A stretch of DNA of 64,000 nt from contig NZ_CP151274.1 in assembly GCF_051131135.1 (NCBI RefSeq), positions 1,178,001 through 1,242,000 of the forward strand, read 5' to 3'. A program made the position numbers and the translations under genes. The notes under the pieces are model-generated. The model saw only the letters and a list, made by a program, of their open reading frames with translations, was not told the DNA's origin and made no database searches. The stretch is from Thermogladius sp023256015. GTDB lineage: Archaea > Thermoproteota > Thermoprotei_A > Sulfolobales > Desulfurococcaceae. This document shows positions 43,415-50,641 of this stretch, one piece after another (positions within the stretch are counted from its first letter, which is position 1; the number at the start of each line of letters is the position of its first letter).

Positions 43415-44857
43415 TCAGGGCCTGCGGGGTGACCCCCGGGAGAGCCTGTGGGCGGCGTAGGAGGCCAGTAGCGCCGCCCCCGAGACGGCCGCGACCAGGC
43501 CGGAGACGGGTAGCCCGGCCACCGTGTACGTGAAGGCCCTCCTAGGGCCCAGCGCGACGGCGTAGTAGGTGGCGAGCCCCGCTCCGGCCAGGAGGGAGGC
43601 GAGGGAGCCGTACCTCAGCGCCGCGCTGCGCTCGCCGGCGGTGTAGGCGCCGACCAGGGTCAGGAGGCCCACGGGCAGCAGTATCACGCTGGTGAGCACG
43701 GAGAGGTCGACGATGAAGCCCGGCTTGAGGGCGGCTATGGCCGTGGCGGCCGCCACCAGGGCCGCGTCCAGCGCCCTCGCCGCGTTCACGCTCCTCGCCC
43801 CCAGCGTGGTAGCAACGCTGCTGGAGACGGCGAGAACGATGCTGTTGGCCGTGTCTACCGTGGCCGCGATGATGGAGACGGCTACCACGGAGCCCAGGGC
43901 GGGGTCCATGTAGCCCAGCAGTGTCGGGGTCACGTTGTCCCTCGGTATGTCCTCCGGCAGCACGCCCTCTACGGCCAGCCCCCTGGCCGCGAGGCCGGCG
44001 GCCACGACCACCAGGGTGTAGAGCAGCCCGTACGCGAAGAAGTAGGCCACCGTCTCCCTGTACGCCCTACCGCTCCTGGGCAGGTAGAGCTTCGCGACGA
44101 CCTGCGGGTTGGAAACGGCGAAGAAGACCCAGGGTATCGTGTAGGCGAGGAAGACGCTGGGCGTCCAGAAGCCGGTGAGGCCCAGGTAGCCGGCGGAGCC
44201 CAGGTCTTCCAGTAGCCTCCCGGGCGTCAGGCCCCTGGAGGGGGTGAAGAAGAGCAGTAGCCAGCCTAGGTAGGCCAGGCCCCCGAACAGCATGAGCGAG
44301 CCCTGTAGCAGGTTGGTCAGGGCGACGCTCCACATCCCCGCCACGGCTATCCACGCGTAGACGAGCAGCGCCGAGGCGGCCAGGGACTCGGCCTCCCCGA
44401 GCCCCCCGTACCCGAAGACTATCCTGAGGCCGAGGACCTGGGCGGCGAGGTAGGGGAGCATCGCGTAGAGGTAGACGAGGGAGGCGGCTACGCCGAGCGC
44501 CCTGCTGCCGTACATGTCCGCCAGCATCTGGCTGGGGGAGACCCAGCCCCTCTCCCTCGACAGCCTGTGTACCCTGTAACCGGCCGTCGACAGCAGGACG
44601 GCCGTGCTGGCGAGGTAGGCCAGCTCGAAGCCCAGCGCCCCCGCGCCCGTCGCGTAGGCGAGCCCTACGAGGCCGAGCATCATGAACGCGCTGTAGGTGG
44701 TCGCGGCGTAGGTCAGCGCCGAGACGGCGCCCCCCAGCCTCCCGCTCGTGACGTAGTAGTCCCTTATGTCCCTCCTGAAGTACCTCCTCGAGAACAGGGC
44801 CAGACCCGTCCCCGCCGCCGCGTAGAGGAGCAGGGCTAGGAAGAAGGCGGCGTTCAC
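43415..44857 (-). CDS. Sodium:solute symporter (SSS) family transporter
   Basis: A 480-residue membrane protein with about 13 hydrophobic segments and the SSS core features: a TM1-like break after RDIRDYYVTSGRLGGAVSAL, then WVSPSQMLADMYGSRALGV, NPQVVAKLYLPRSGRAYRET and an Ala-rich TM8 region with ATVDTANSIVLAVSS, where sodium ligands usually lie. The substrate cannot be told from sequence. The GTG start overlaps the small membrane gene upstream (GTGA). Confidence 0.88.
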   Translation of the reverse strand: MNAAFFLALLLYAAAGTGLALFSRRYFRRDIRDYYVTSGRLGGAVSALTYAATTYSAFMMLGLVGLAYATGAGALGFELAYLASTAVLLSTAGYRVHRLSRERGWVSPSQMLADMYGSRALGVAASLVYLYAMLPYLAAQVLGLRIVFGYGGLGEAESLAASALLVYAWIAVAGMWSVALTNLLQGSLMLFGGLAYLGWLLLFFTPSRGLTPGRLLEDLGSAGYLGLTGFWTPSVFLAYTIPWVFFAVSNPQVVAKLYLPRSGRAYRETVAYFFAYGLLYTLVVVAAGLAARGLAVEGVLPEDIPRDNVTPTLLGYMDPALGSVVAVSIIAATVDTANSIVLAVSSSVATTLGARSVNAARALDAALVAAATAIAALKPGFIVDLSVLTSVILLPVGLLTLVGAYTAGERSAALRYGSLASLLAGAGLATYYAVALGPRRAFTYTVAGLPVSGLVAAVSGAALLASYAAHRLSRGSPRRP

Positions 44858-45051
44858 TCCCCCTCACCCGACTCGAGCTCGAGGTGTAGGAGGACCAGCA
44901 GCCCCACTGCGACGGTCGCCAGCGTCCAGTAGGCGAGGAGCTCGAGGCCCCTGGAGCCAGCCAGCAGCGTGTAGGGGACCGCGAAGAGGGAGGCGAGCAG
45001 GGCGAGCTCTAGGGCCGCCAGCAGCCTGCCGGCCTTTTTCCCCGAACACAT
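44854..45051 (-). CDS. Small two-helix membrane partner of the SSS symporter
   Basis: A 65-residue protein with two hydrophobic segments (LLAALELALLASLFAVPYTL and LLAYWTLATVAVGLLVLLHL) and a positive N terminus. Small DUF485/DUF3311-like proteins of this kind often sit directly before SSS symporter genes and are co-translated with them. Here the stop overlaps the symporter start. The assignment is by size, topology and position. Confidence 0.7.
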   Translation of the reverse strand: MCSGKKAGRLLAALELALLASLFAVPYTLLAGSRGLELLAYWTLATVAVGLLVLLHLELESGEGE

Positions 45052-45067
45052 GTTCGACCCCCCGTTA

Positions 45068-45080
45068 AGGCATATTACCG
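45068..45080. promoter_or_regulatory. Shared TATA-like element between the symporter operon and the split regulator
   Basis: GGCATATTACCGG lies about 25 bases from the minus-strand ATG at 45051 and about 37 bases from the plus-strand ATG at 45111, so it can serve both directions. A regulator upstream of a divergent transporter suggests local control. Confidence 0.4.
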
Positions 45081-45110
45081 GCCCCGGTTTTAAGGGCCTA
45101 GTGGTGGAGG

Positions 45111-46121
45111 ATGCCGGGTAGCCTGAGGGAGAGGGTCTGGGAGCTCCTCAGCGGGTACCAGGGGTCGAGGGTACCGCAGTCCTTTATACACAGGGCTCTC
45201 GGGGCCAGTAAGAGCAGGGTGAGCGAGATACTCGCGGAGCTGGAGAGGCAGGGCCTGATCGCGAGGGAGGTGGTGGGGAGGAGCAAGGTGGTCTACGTGT
45301 ACCCCGGGTTCTCGGAGGGGGCGCGGGAGCCCGCGGGGAGGGTGCTGAGGCTCGGCCTCGTCTACTCGAGCGAGTACCTGTTCCTCGGCGGCTTCGTCAA
45401 GAGGCTGGAGTCCCGGGGTGTGAGGGTGGAGGTCGTGGTGTTCAGGGACGGCCTCAGGGCCACCAGGGCCCTGGCGGAGGGCGCTGTGGACATGGCCCTC
45501 TCCCCCCTCCCGGGCCAGCTCTACCTCTACCCGGCCTACAGGACCTTCAGGGTGGTGCCGGCGGGGGTCAGGGGCGGGTTCAGGGTGATGTAGTCGGGCA
45601 GGCCCGGCCCCGTCTACTCCAGCATGATAAGCATCATGGACTACGCGAGGGGCGTCGCCGTCTCGCGGGGGCTCCTCGAGGCCGAGGGGACGGCCTACTT
45701 CGACGACCCCTCCCAGGTCTCCTCCAGACCGCCGAGGAGGGGCTTCGTGGTGGCCTGGCACCCAGTCTACCTCGAGCTCGCGGGGAGGGGCTTCAAGCCC
45801 GTGCTCGGCCCCGACGACCTCGGCGTGGAGTTCTGCTGCACGCTCGGCGTCTCCAACAGCCTGGGCGGGAGGCTGGCCGCGGCCGCTGCCCGGGCCTACA
45901 GGGAGGCGGTCGAGGAGTACGGGAGGCGGCCGGACAAGTGGCTGGAGTACTACTCGGCCCTCACCGGGATAGAGCTCGGCGCCCTCAAGAACGCCGCGGG
46001 CGAGTACAAGCCTGTGGAGCTCGACGAGAAGGCTGTAGCGGGGGTGGCCAGGGCCGTGACCCCCAGCGTCCCAGCACCCGCAGCCCACGAGGGAGCCCTA
46101 GCCTGGGAGGAGCAGGCTTAA
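45111..46121 (+). pseudogene. HTH regulator fused to a solute-binding-like domain, interrupted by an in-frame TAG
   Basis: Two open segments in the same frame (45111-45590 and 45594-46121) are separated by one amber codon at 45591-45593. Read through, they give one protein of about 336 residues: an N-terminal winged helix (FIHRALGASKSRVSEIL, then AELERQGLIAREVVGRSKVV) and a periplasmic-binding-like domain (LRLGLVYSSEYLFLGGFVKR, then GGFRVM-stop-SGRPGPVYSS, later RGFVVAWHPVYLELAGRGFK). The join falls inside a conserved-looking stretch, so a single nonsense mutation is the simplest view. It faces the SSS symporter operon and could once have sensed its substrate. Readthrough or a sequencing error are alternatives. 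Confidence 0.65.
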
Positions 46122-46265
46122 AGCCCCCCGAGACAACAGGAAGACCACAGATGAGGCGGGCCGCGACACCCGGCCAACACCCACAGCGGCGGGGGATGAG
46201 GCCGGGCCCCGCACCGCTGAACACACCCACGGAGAAGACAGCAGCTCAAACACCTCCCACAAAGC

Positions 46266-46695
46266 CTTTCAATTCTCCTTGACTGCTTCTATTCTAAGAT
46301 CCGGCTAGACAGTCCGCTGACTGTGAAATGTACGCTTTCAATTCTTCTTGATCGCTTCAGCGCTAAGAAGAGGGCCAGGCTAGTGGACATCATCGACTTC
46401 TTTCAATTCTCCTTGATTGCTTCCCATGTAAAAGTAAAAATTGGAAGGCCTTACAATTTTACCTTTCAATTCTCCTTGATTGCTTCCCTTTAAAACCCCC
46501 CTTCTTATTATAATGTAATAAAGTGGCTTTCAATTCTTCTCGATTGCTTCGTGAACGACCACGGCGAAGAAATGGTATTCGACCACTACTTCCTTTCAAT
46601 TCTTCTCGATTGCTTCACGACGTCCTCTTACTCGTCGGCCTCAAGAAGAGGGCTCCGAAGGGCGTTGTCGACTTTCAATTCTTCTTGATTGCTTC
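46266..46695 (-). CRISPR. CRISPR array 1: 7 repeats, 6 spacers, leader on the right
   Basis: Repeats of 24 bases start at 46266, 46335, 46400, 46463, 46527, 46593 and 46672. In the transcribed direction the unit begins GAAGCAATCAAG and ends AAGAATTGAAAG. Spacers are 45, 41, 39, 40, 42 and 55 bases. Several repeats carry single changes (AATCGAG, CAAGGAG, GCGATC); the copy at 46266, farthest from the leader, has two. The repeat bordering the leader matches the main form of array 2. Transcription should run from the leader at 46696 towards lower coordinates. Confidence 0.97.
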
Positions 46696-46826
46696 CGACT
46701 TTCGCTCCTTATTTGGTTGTTTAAACTGGATCGGCTATTTAAGCCTTTACGCCCCCTGGTTTTTGCCACCTCTTCGGTCTCTGCGAGGCCTGATCGCCAC
46801 CTGTTGTTTGTATCTCGTCCTGCGTG

Positions 46827-46847
46827 GTCCCATGCCTGTCGTGGGAC
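46827..46847. promoter_or_regulatory. 21-base palindrome in the array 1 leader, copy A
   Basis: GTCCCATG-CCTGT-CGTGGGAC: two 8-base arms, complementary apart from one A/G wobble position, around a 5-base centre. It begins 132 bases from the last repeat of array 1. Mirror partner of the copy at 47695. Likely an operator; Csa3 family regulators are known to bind CRISPR leaders and cas promoters. Confidence 0.7.
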
Positions 46848-46888
46848 GATCGCCGCATGCGCCTGCTTCCCGTCGGGCCTGCTGGCCT

Positions 46889-46910
46889 GTGTAATGTCCC
46901 CTCTTTACAC
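46889..46910. promoter_or_regulatory. GTGTAA-N10-TTACAC palindrome in the array 1 leader
   Basis: Six-base arms GTGTAA and TTACAC are separated by 10 bases, 42 bases from palindrome copy A. The identical element, including its centre, occurs at 47632-47653 on the other arm, so it is conserved more strongly than its surroundings. Confidence 0.6.
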
Positions 46911-46978
46911 GTGTGATCGCCTGGCCGCCGCGACCTGGCTTGTTCGACTGCTGTGGCCGCGCCCTCTTCCCTGTTTTC

Positions 46979-46999
46979 CTCCCATGGCGCGCGTGGGAC
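46979..46999. promoter_or_regulatory. 21-base palindrome upstream of csa3, copy B
   Basis: CTCCCATG-GCGCG-CGTGGGAC, the same arms with one mismatch at the outer base. It ends about 60 bases before the TTG start of the csa3 fragment, and a CTTTTTACC TATA-like element lies between them. Confidence 0.65.
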
Positions 47000-47058
47000 T
47001 TTGCATCCGCGGGAGGGCTTTTTACCCCCGGCCCCCCTCAGTTGGTCTGGGTGCCCCG

Positions 47059-47285
47059 TTGAGGGTCTTCGTAGCCCCCCTCGGCTTCCACGAGGACTCC
47101 GTCCTCAGGATGCTGGTGCACTGCAGGGCCTCGCCCGGGGACAGGCGGTGGCGGTCACCTGCAGCCCCCTCGCACCCGGGTCTAGGAGGGCGTTCGAGTC
47201 CCTGAGAGCCCAGTGCCTGAGGCAGGGGCTGCCCGAGCCCCTGCTAGTCGAGGTCTCGTGTAGCAGGTCCTACGAGGCCTTCCCC
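47059..47285 (+). pseudogene. csa3: N-terminal fragment of csa3 (CARF-HTH CRISPR regulator), frameshifted and truncated
   Basis: From TTG the frame reads LRVFVAPLGFHEDSVLRMLV, the start of the Csa3 CARF domain (strand, then GF, then a helix). Near 47145 the pattern moves to another frame as QAVAVTCSPLAPGSRRAFE, then SLRAQCLRQGLPEPLLVEVS and CSRSYEAF. The segment SP-x-x-x-GSRxAxESLRAQ is diagnostic for Csa3. The match ends at about 47285, roughly 75 residues in, where it meets the truncated csa1 from the other strand. The rest of the CARF domain and the HTH are gone. In intact systems Csa3 regulates adaptation genes and leaders. Confidence 0.8.
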
Positions 47286-47486
47286 CTCAGCCAGACGTCC
47301 CTCCTCGTCGGGCAGTACTTGCCCGCCACCTCGCTCACCCCCGAGGCCCAGGTAGGCCCTGGGCTTAACCGGCGGCCTGTCCCAGCTCCACCCCCTCAGC
47401 TCCTCCTCCACGGGGTCCGCCCTAGACCACGCGTAGAGCCTGCGGACGCTCCTCAGGACAAGCCTCCTGGCGAACAACCCCGGCAC
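47270..47486 (-). pseudogene. csa1: N-terminal fragment of csa1 (Cas4-related adaptation protein), frameshifted and truncated
   Basis: From a GTG at 47486, preceded by a TTTTAAATCC TATA-like element about 26 bases upstream, the minus strand reads LFARRLVLRSVRRLYAWSRA, ELRGWSWDRPPVKPRAYLGL. After a G-run at about 47338-47342 a frameshift leads to VSEVAGKYCPTRRDVWLRGK, then a stop at 47270. RGW-W-PPVKPRAYLGLGVSEVA-YCPTRRDVWLR is the well-known N terminus of Csa1. Some 200 C-terminal residues, including the nuclease core, are missing. It runs tail to tail into the csa3 fragment. Confidence 0.82.
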
Positions 47487-47544
47487 CCGGGGGAGGCTCT
47501 GGGAGGACAGGGATTTAAAACAGGCGGTCAAACGCCAGGGGGAA

Positions 47545-47565
47545 GTCCCACGTGCTACATGGGAC
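47545..47565. promoter_or_regulatory. 21-base palindrome upstream of csa1, copy C
   Basis: GTCCCACG-TGCTA-CATGGGAC, a full-length copy of the palindrome, about 59 bases before the csa1 GTG on the minus strand. It mirrors copy B upstream of csa3. Confidence 0.7.
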
Positions 47566-47631
47566 GGGCAGCCGCCGGGGAGCCCGCGCCGCGGGGGCGG
47601 AAAACGGGAACACGCCGAGGGCCGATCACAC

Positions 47632-47653
47632 GTGTAAAGAGGGGACATTACAC
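47632..47653. promoter_or_regulatory. GTGTAA-N10-TTACAC palindrome in the array 2 leader
   Basis: Mirror of 46889-46910, with the same centre and the same 42-base distance from the adjacent 21-base palindrome. Confidence 0.6.
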
Positions 47654-47694
47654 CGGGCATAAAACGAGACAGGAGGCAGGAACCAGAAGAGGTC

Positions 47695-47715
47695 GTCCCA
47701 TGAGAGCCATGGGAG
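47695..47715. promoter_or_regulatory. 21-base palindrome in the array 2 leader, copy D
   Basis: GTCCCATG-AGAGC-CATGGGAG, one mismatch at the outer base. It ends 132 bases before the first repeat of array 2, matching the distance of copy A from array 1. Confidence 0.7.
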
Positions 47716-47847
47716 GCAGAGCCCCCGGGCAAGAGGGGGCTGGGGCGATCAGGCCCCGAAGAGGCCGCCGAGGCAGGCAAAAACCAGGGGGCGTAAAGGC
47801 TTAAATAGCCGATCCAGTTTAAACAACCAAATAAGGAGCGAAAGTCG

Positions 47848-49002
47848 GAAGCAATCGAGAAGAATTGAAAGTTATCATATTTTCCGAGTAATTGATTGAT
47901 CACATGGGTTTTGAAGCAATCAAGAAGAATTGAAAGCCGGACTTTTGGAATGTGCCCGCTTGGATGGGATTCCTGTCGAAGCAATCAAGAAGAATTGAAA
48001 GTGGTCGTCAGCGCGATGTCGAGGATCTGCTTTGCGAAGTCGAAGCAATCAAGAAGAATTGAAAGTTTGTCTACACTACGTAGTATATATACCGTTATGC
48101 GTATGAAGCAATCAAGAAGAATTGAAAGTTAGTCAGCATCGTCGTGATCTCGGTCTTCGAGTTGATCTTGGTGAAGCAATCAAGAAGAATTGAAAGAACT
48201 GGAAGGCGTTGAGTGGCAGGGCATTTAACAGCACGAGTCGCATGAAGCAATTAAGAAGAATTGAAAGGCCGCTGTCTTGACGATCCTCAGGGTCTGCATT
48301 ATCACTCTTGAAGCAATCAAGAAGAATTGAAAGTCAACTACGTGTGCTACACCTTTTCTGAATAGCCTGCCCTTCTGAAGCATCAAGAAGAATTGAAAGA
48401 CGTTACCATCCACGTTCGTGTACGGCATGCGCTTCACGTCAAGAAGCAATCAAGAAGAATTGAAAGGTCCTTCTGCTCTTGTAGTATCCGCTGGTACGCC
48501 TCCAGGAAGCAATCAAGAAGAATTGAAAGAACATCTACGTGGACCTCTCGCTGTACAACACAGTAATGTGAAGCAATCAAGAAGAATTGAAAGTAGTAGT
48601 GAGACGTAGTCGCGTATGCGGTCTATTATGTCCGCTAACATGAAGCAATCGAGAAGAATTGAAAGAGTGGCGTCGAGAATATACCCGAGAGCCTCTCACT
48701 CGTTTTCACTCAGAAGCAATCAAGAAGAATTGAAAGTAAACTGCCTCTCGTCGTCCACGATATTAGTCGTAGTGTTGAAGAAGCGATCGAGAAGAATTGA
48801 AAGGAAGGTCCTCCTACCCGCGAGCGACAGCGGGAAGAGGGTAGAAGCAATCAAGAAGAATTGAAAGGAAGAGAGAGGTGGACAACATTAGGCGCTGGGA
48901 CTTTATCCTGAAGCAATAATGAAGAATTGAAAGAGTAGAATACTCACGCCCTCTAGGTGAGATAGTGTTCAAGGTCAAGAAGCAATAATGAAGAATTGAA
49001 AG
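47848..49002 (+). CRISPR. CRISPR array 2: 18 repeats, 17 spacers, leader on the left
   Basis: Repeats start at 47848, 47913, 47978, 48042, 48105, 48173, 48244, 48310, 48377, 48443, 48506, 48570, 48642, 48713, 48780, 48844, 48910 and 48979. The unit is the same 24 bases as array 1. The repeat at 48377 has lost one A, and the last two copies read AATAATGAAG in place of AATCAAGAAG, the decay expected at the leader-distal end. Spacers are about 39-48 bases. Open frames crossing the array are artefacts of repeat periodicity. The last repeat borders an AT-rich block. Confidence 0.98.
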
Positions 49003-49214
49003 GTAGCTGGAGATATGCTTGCCACCCTCGTGGCTGTTGTAAAGGTGTCTCCATCAACAACTCTGTAGACTTAGCAAACAACGTCTATCTCCCAGCCATC
49101 GCCACTGTAAATAGGTGTGTATGCATCCGGTTTAACAGCATTAGCTATGAAAATTGCTATGGCCAGGACAATGAGTGTAAATACAAAACGGGGCTTTAGC
49201 AAAGGCGGTCTCAC
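49003..49214 (-). pseudogene. Truncated thermonuclease (SNase/TNase)-like gene abutting array 2
   Basis: From a GTG at 49214 the minus strand gives a signal-peptide-like start (LLKPRFVFTLIVLAIAIFIA), a short spacer and, after a TAA at 49073-49071, VYRVVDGDTFTTATRVASIS. VVDGDTF is the hallmark first motif of staphylococcal-nuclease-like domains. Losing one base before GTCTAC would explain the stop. The frame then runs straight into the final CRISPR repeat, so the rest of the nuclease is missing. A TATTTAATT box lies at leaderless distance. Base composition is AT-rich, unlike most of the window. Confidence 0.6.
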
Positions 49215-49235
49215 ACCCTTTACCAGTTTAGCTGT

Positions 49236-49277
49236 TCAAATTAAATAGGGGTTGCTACCTTGCCAATGTTTTTTAAA
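49236..49277. promoter_or_regulatory. Divergent TATA-like boxes of the nuclease remnant and the radical SAM gene
   Basis: TATTTAATT (minus strand, 49236-49246) is about 26 bases before the nuclease GTG. TTTTTTAAAT (plus strand, about 49268-49277) is about 29 bases before the radical SAM TTG at 49303. Both spacings fit leaderless transcripts. Confidence 0.5.
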
Positions 49278-49302
49278 TCTGTATAGTCTAGCTCTGTATT
49301 GG

Positions 49303-50265
49303 TTGGTAGCTACGCCAAGGTATGTGTTTGGACCTGTTACTTCTAGGAGGCTTGGGGTTAGCCTGGGGGTGAATAATGTTCCATATAAAACCTGTTCGTA
49401 TTCCTGCATCTACTGCCAGCTTGGCAAAACAACGAACCTTACTGTTGAGAGGAGAGTGTTCTACGATTGGAGAGATGTTGTTGGTGATGTTGTAAGAGCT
49501 GTGAACGAGTTTAGGGGAAGAATCGACTACGTTACGTTTGTTCCAGATGGCGAGCCTCTTCTAGACAAGAATATTGGGCTCGAGATTAGGAAGATAAAGG
49601 AGAGCGTATATCCGAGGGTGGCTGTCATCACAAACTCCTCTCTTCTACACCTCGAAGATGCTAGAATGGATCTTTTGGAAGCTGATCTAGTATCTGTGAA
49701 GATTGATGCTGTTGATGAGAATGTGTGGAGAAGGATAAACAGGCCCCACCCAAAACTATCTCTTTCATCTATTCTTGATGGCGTGAAGGAGTTTGCAAAA
49801 AGCTTCAGGGGGGTGCTCATAACAGAAACAATGCTCGTCGATAAAGTGAATGCAGACGCTGCAATAATGGAAAGGGTTGCGTCATTTATAAAGTTGATAA
49901 ATCCCGCAAAAGCGTACATATCCATCCCAATAAGGCCACCGGCAGAGCATTTCGCAAGGCCTCCAAGCCCTGAAAAACTTGTTGAGGTATATGAAATATT
50001 TAGGAAGATGCTGGGAGAGGGAAAGGTTGAGCTTCTCAACACACCAGAGCCCCCTCCACCATCTGCACATGGAAGCCCAGAGGACTGGATTCTCTCAACA
50101 GCCTCAGTACACCCAATAAGACTTGAACACGCCCTAAACTCTCTCAAGGCTATTTCAGAAGATCCTGAAGAGCTTATAGCAAAGCTTGAGGCAGAGGGGA
50201 AGATAAAGATAGTTGAATACGCAGGGTCAAAATTCATAGTGAGGTGCTTTGAAAAAAGAAAGTAG
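49303..50265 (+). CDS. Radical SAM protein (COG0731-like)
   Basis: A 320-residue radical SAM enzyme with the cluster motif CSYSCIYCQLG, where three cysteines hold a [4Fe-4S] cluster that cleaves S-adenosylmethionine. The start FGPVTSRRLGVSLGVNNVPY is typical of a widespread archaeal and bacterial group related to wyosine synthases but of unknown substrate. TTG at 49303 fits the TATA box; an upstream frame to 49252 is rejected because it would cross the promoter. Codon use is much richer in A and T than in neighbouring genes, and the gene sits in an AT-rich block between the CRISPR array and cas6, suggesting recent transfer. Confidence 0.85.
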   Translation: MVATPRYVFGPVTSRRLGVSLGVNNVPYKTCSYSCIYCQLGKTTNLTVERRVFYDWRDVVGDVVRAVNEFRGRIDYVTFVPDGEPLLDKNIGLEIRKIKESVYPRVAVITNSSLLHLEDARMDLLEADLVSVKIDAVDENVWRRINRPHPKLSLSSILDGVKEFAKSFRGVLITETMLVDKVNADAAIMERVASFIKLINPAKAYISIPIRPPAEHFARPPSPEKLVEVYEIFRKMLGEGKVELLNTPEPPPPSAHGSPEDWILSTASVHPIRLEHALNSLKAISEDPEELIAKLEAEGKIKIVEYAGSKFIVRCFEKRK

Positions 50266-50641
50266 TGTTTCCATAACCCAACATTCAATTCGCTGCATTT
50301 CTGGCTGCGAACATGTAAAGCTAATCAATTTGAGGATGAATTCTGGGAAAACATCCTCAAAAGGACTGAGGAGTTGGAGAAGCAAGATAAAGATTGAGAA
50401 CAATTTTCTTAGAGTTTGGGGAAGAAAGGTTGGTATTGAGAGAAGGAGCTGAGGCTCGTCGCCTCCGTCGCGGGCGCTGTCATAGTCGCCGACTACGCCG
50501 TCTCGCTCGTAGCGAGGGGAGGGTACAGCGGCCTGGTCGAGGCCTGGGAGAGGGGGTTGCCGCACCTCACTTGTTGTGCTGGGTGTTGCGTGGGGTACGC
50601 TAAAAAGCCCCTGCTACAATAGAGTTTAGCCGCTGGTCTCC
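50266..50641 (+). other. Gap with decayed fragments and a sharp composition boundary
   Basis: The left 185 bases are AT-rich and hold traces of two coupled frames: one ends EDEFWENILKRTEELEKQDK before a TGA, and an overlapping TTG begins RTIFLEFGEERLVLREGAE. At about 50450 the composition switches to GC-rich. The frame there reads LRLVASVAGAVIVADYAVSL, ending CCAGCCVGYAKKPLLQ and a stop at about 50623, without a start codon of its own. I recognise neither piece. AAAAAGCC near 50600 may be the TATA element of cas6. Confidence 0.45.

Larger units (their letters stand above)
46696..47001 (-). repeat. Left arm of an inverted duplication: leader of array 1 and upstream region of csa3
   Basis: This arm is the reverse complement of 47543-47847. 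The first 70 or so bases next to the array are nearly identical between arms, including GGCTATTTAAGCC, which reads as a TATA-like element. Farther out, identity drops but conserved islands remain in the same order and spacing: palindrome at 46827, GTGTAA/TTACAC element at 46889, palindrome at 46979. The arm serves array 1 on one side and the csa3 fragment on the other. Confidence 0.85.
47543..47847 (+). repeat. Right arm of the inverted duplication: leader of array 2 and upstream region of csa1
   Basis: Reverse complement of 46696-47001. Contains palindrome copies at 47545 and 47695, the GTGTAA/TTACAC element at 47632, and GGCTTAAATAGCC plus CAGTTTAAAC near 47800-47825 as likely promoter elements for array 2. 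The 13 bases touching the first repeat are the same in both arms. Confidence 0.85.

Noticed and set aside
46145..46235. Possible C/D box small RNA with GATGA and CTGA elements left of array 1
   Set aside because: The C boxes deviate from RUGAUGA at key positions, and no D' box or terminal stem can be placed. The match is too weak for a call.
46953..47804. A 283-codon open frame covering the region between the arrays
   Set aside because: It crosses the leader palindromes and both csa fragments. Only the short csa3 segment within it has protein similarity I recognise; the rest is open because of high GC.
47896..48864. Long open frames through CRISPR array 2
   Set aside because: They consist of the translated repeat (SNQEELK, KQSRRIES) at regular intervals and are artefacts of the 24-base repeat.
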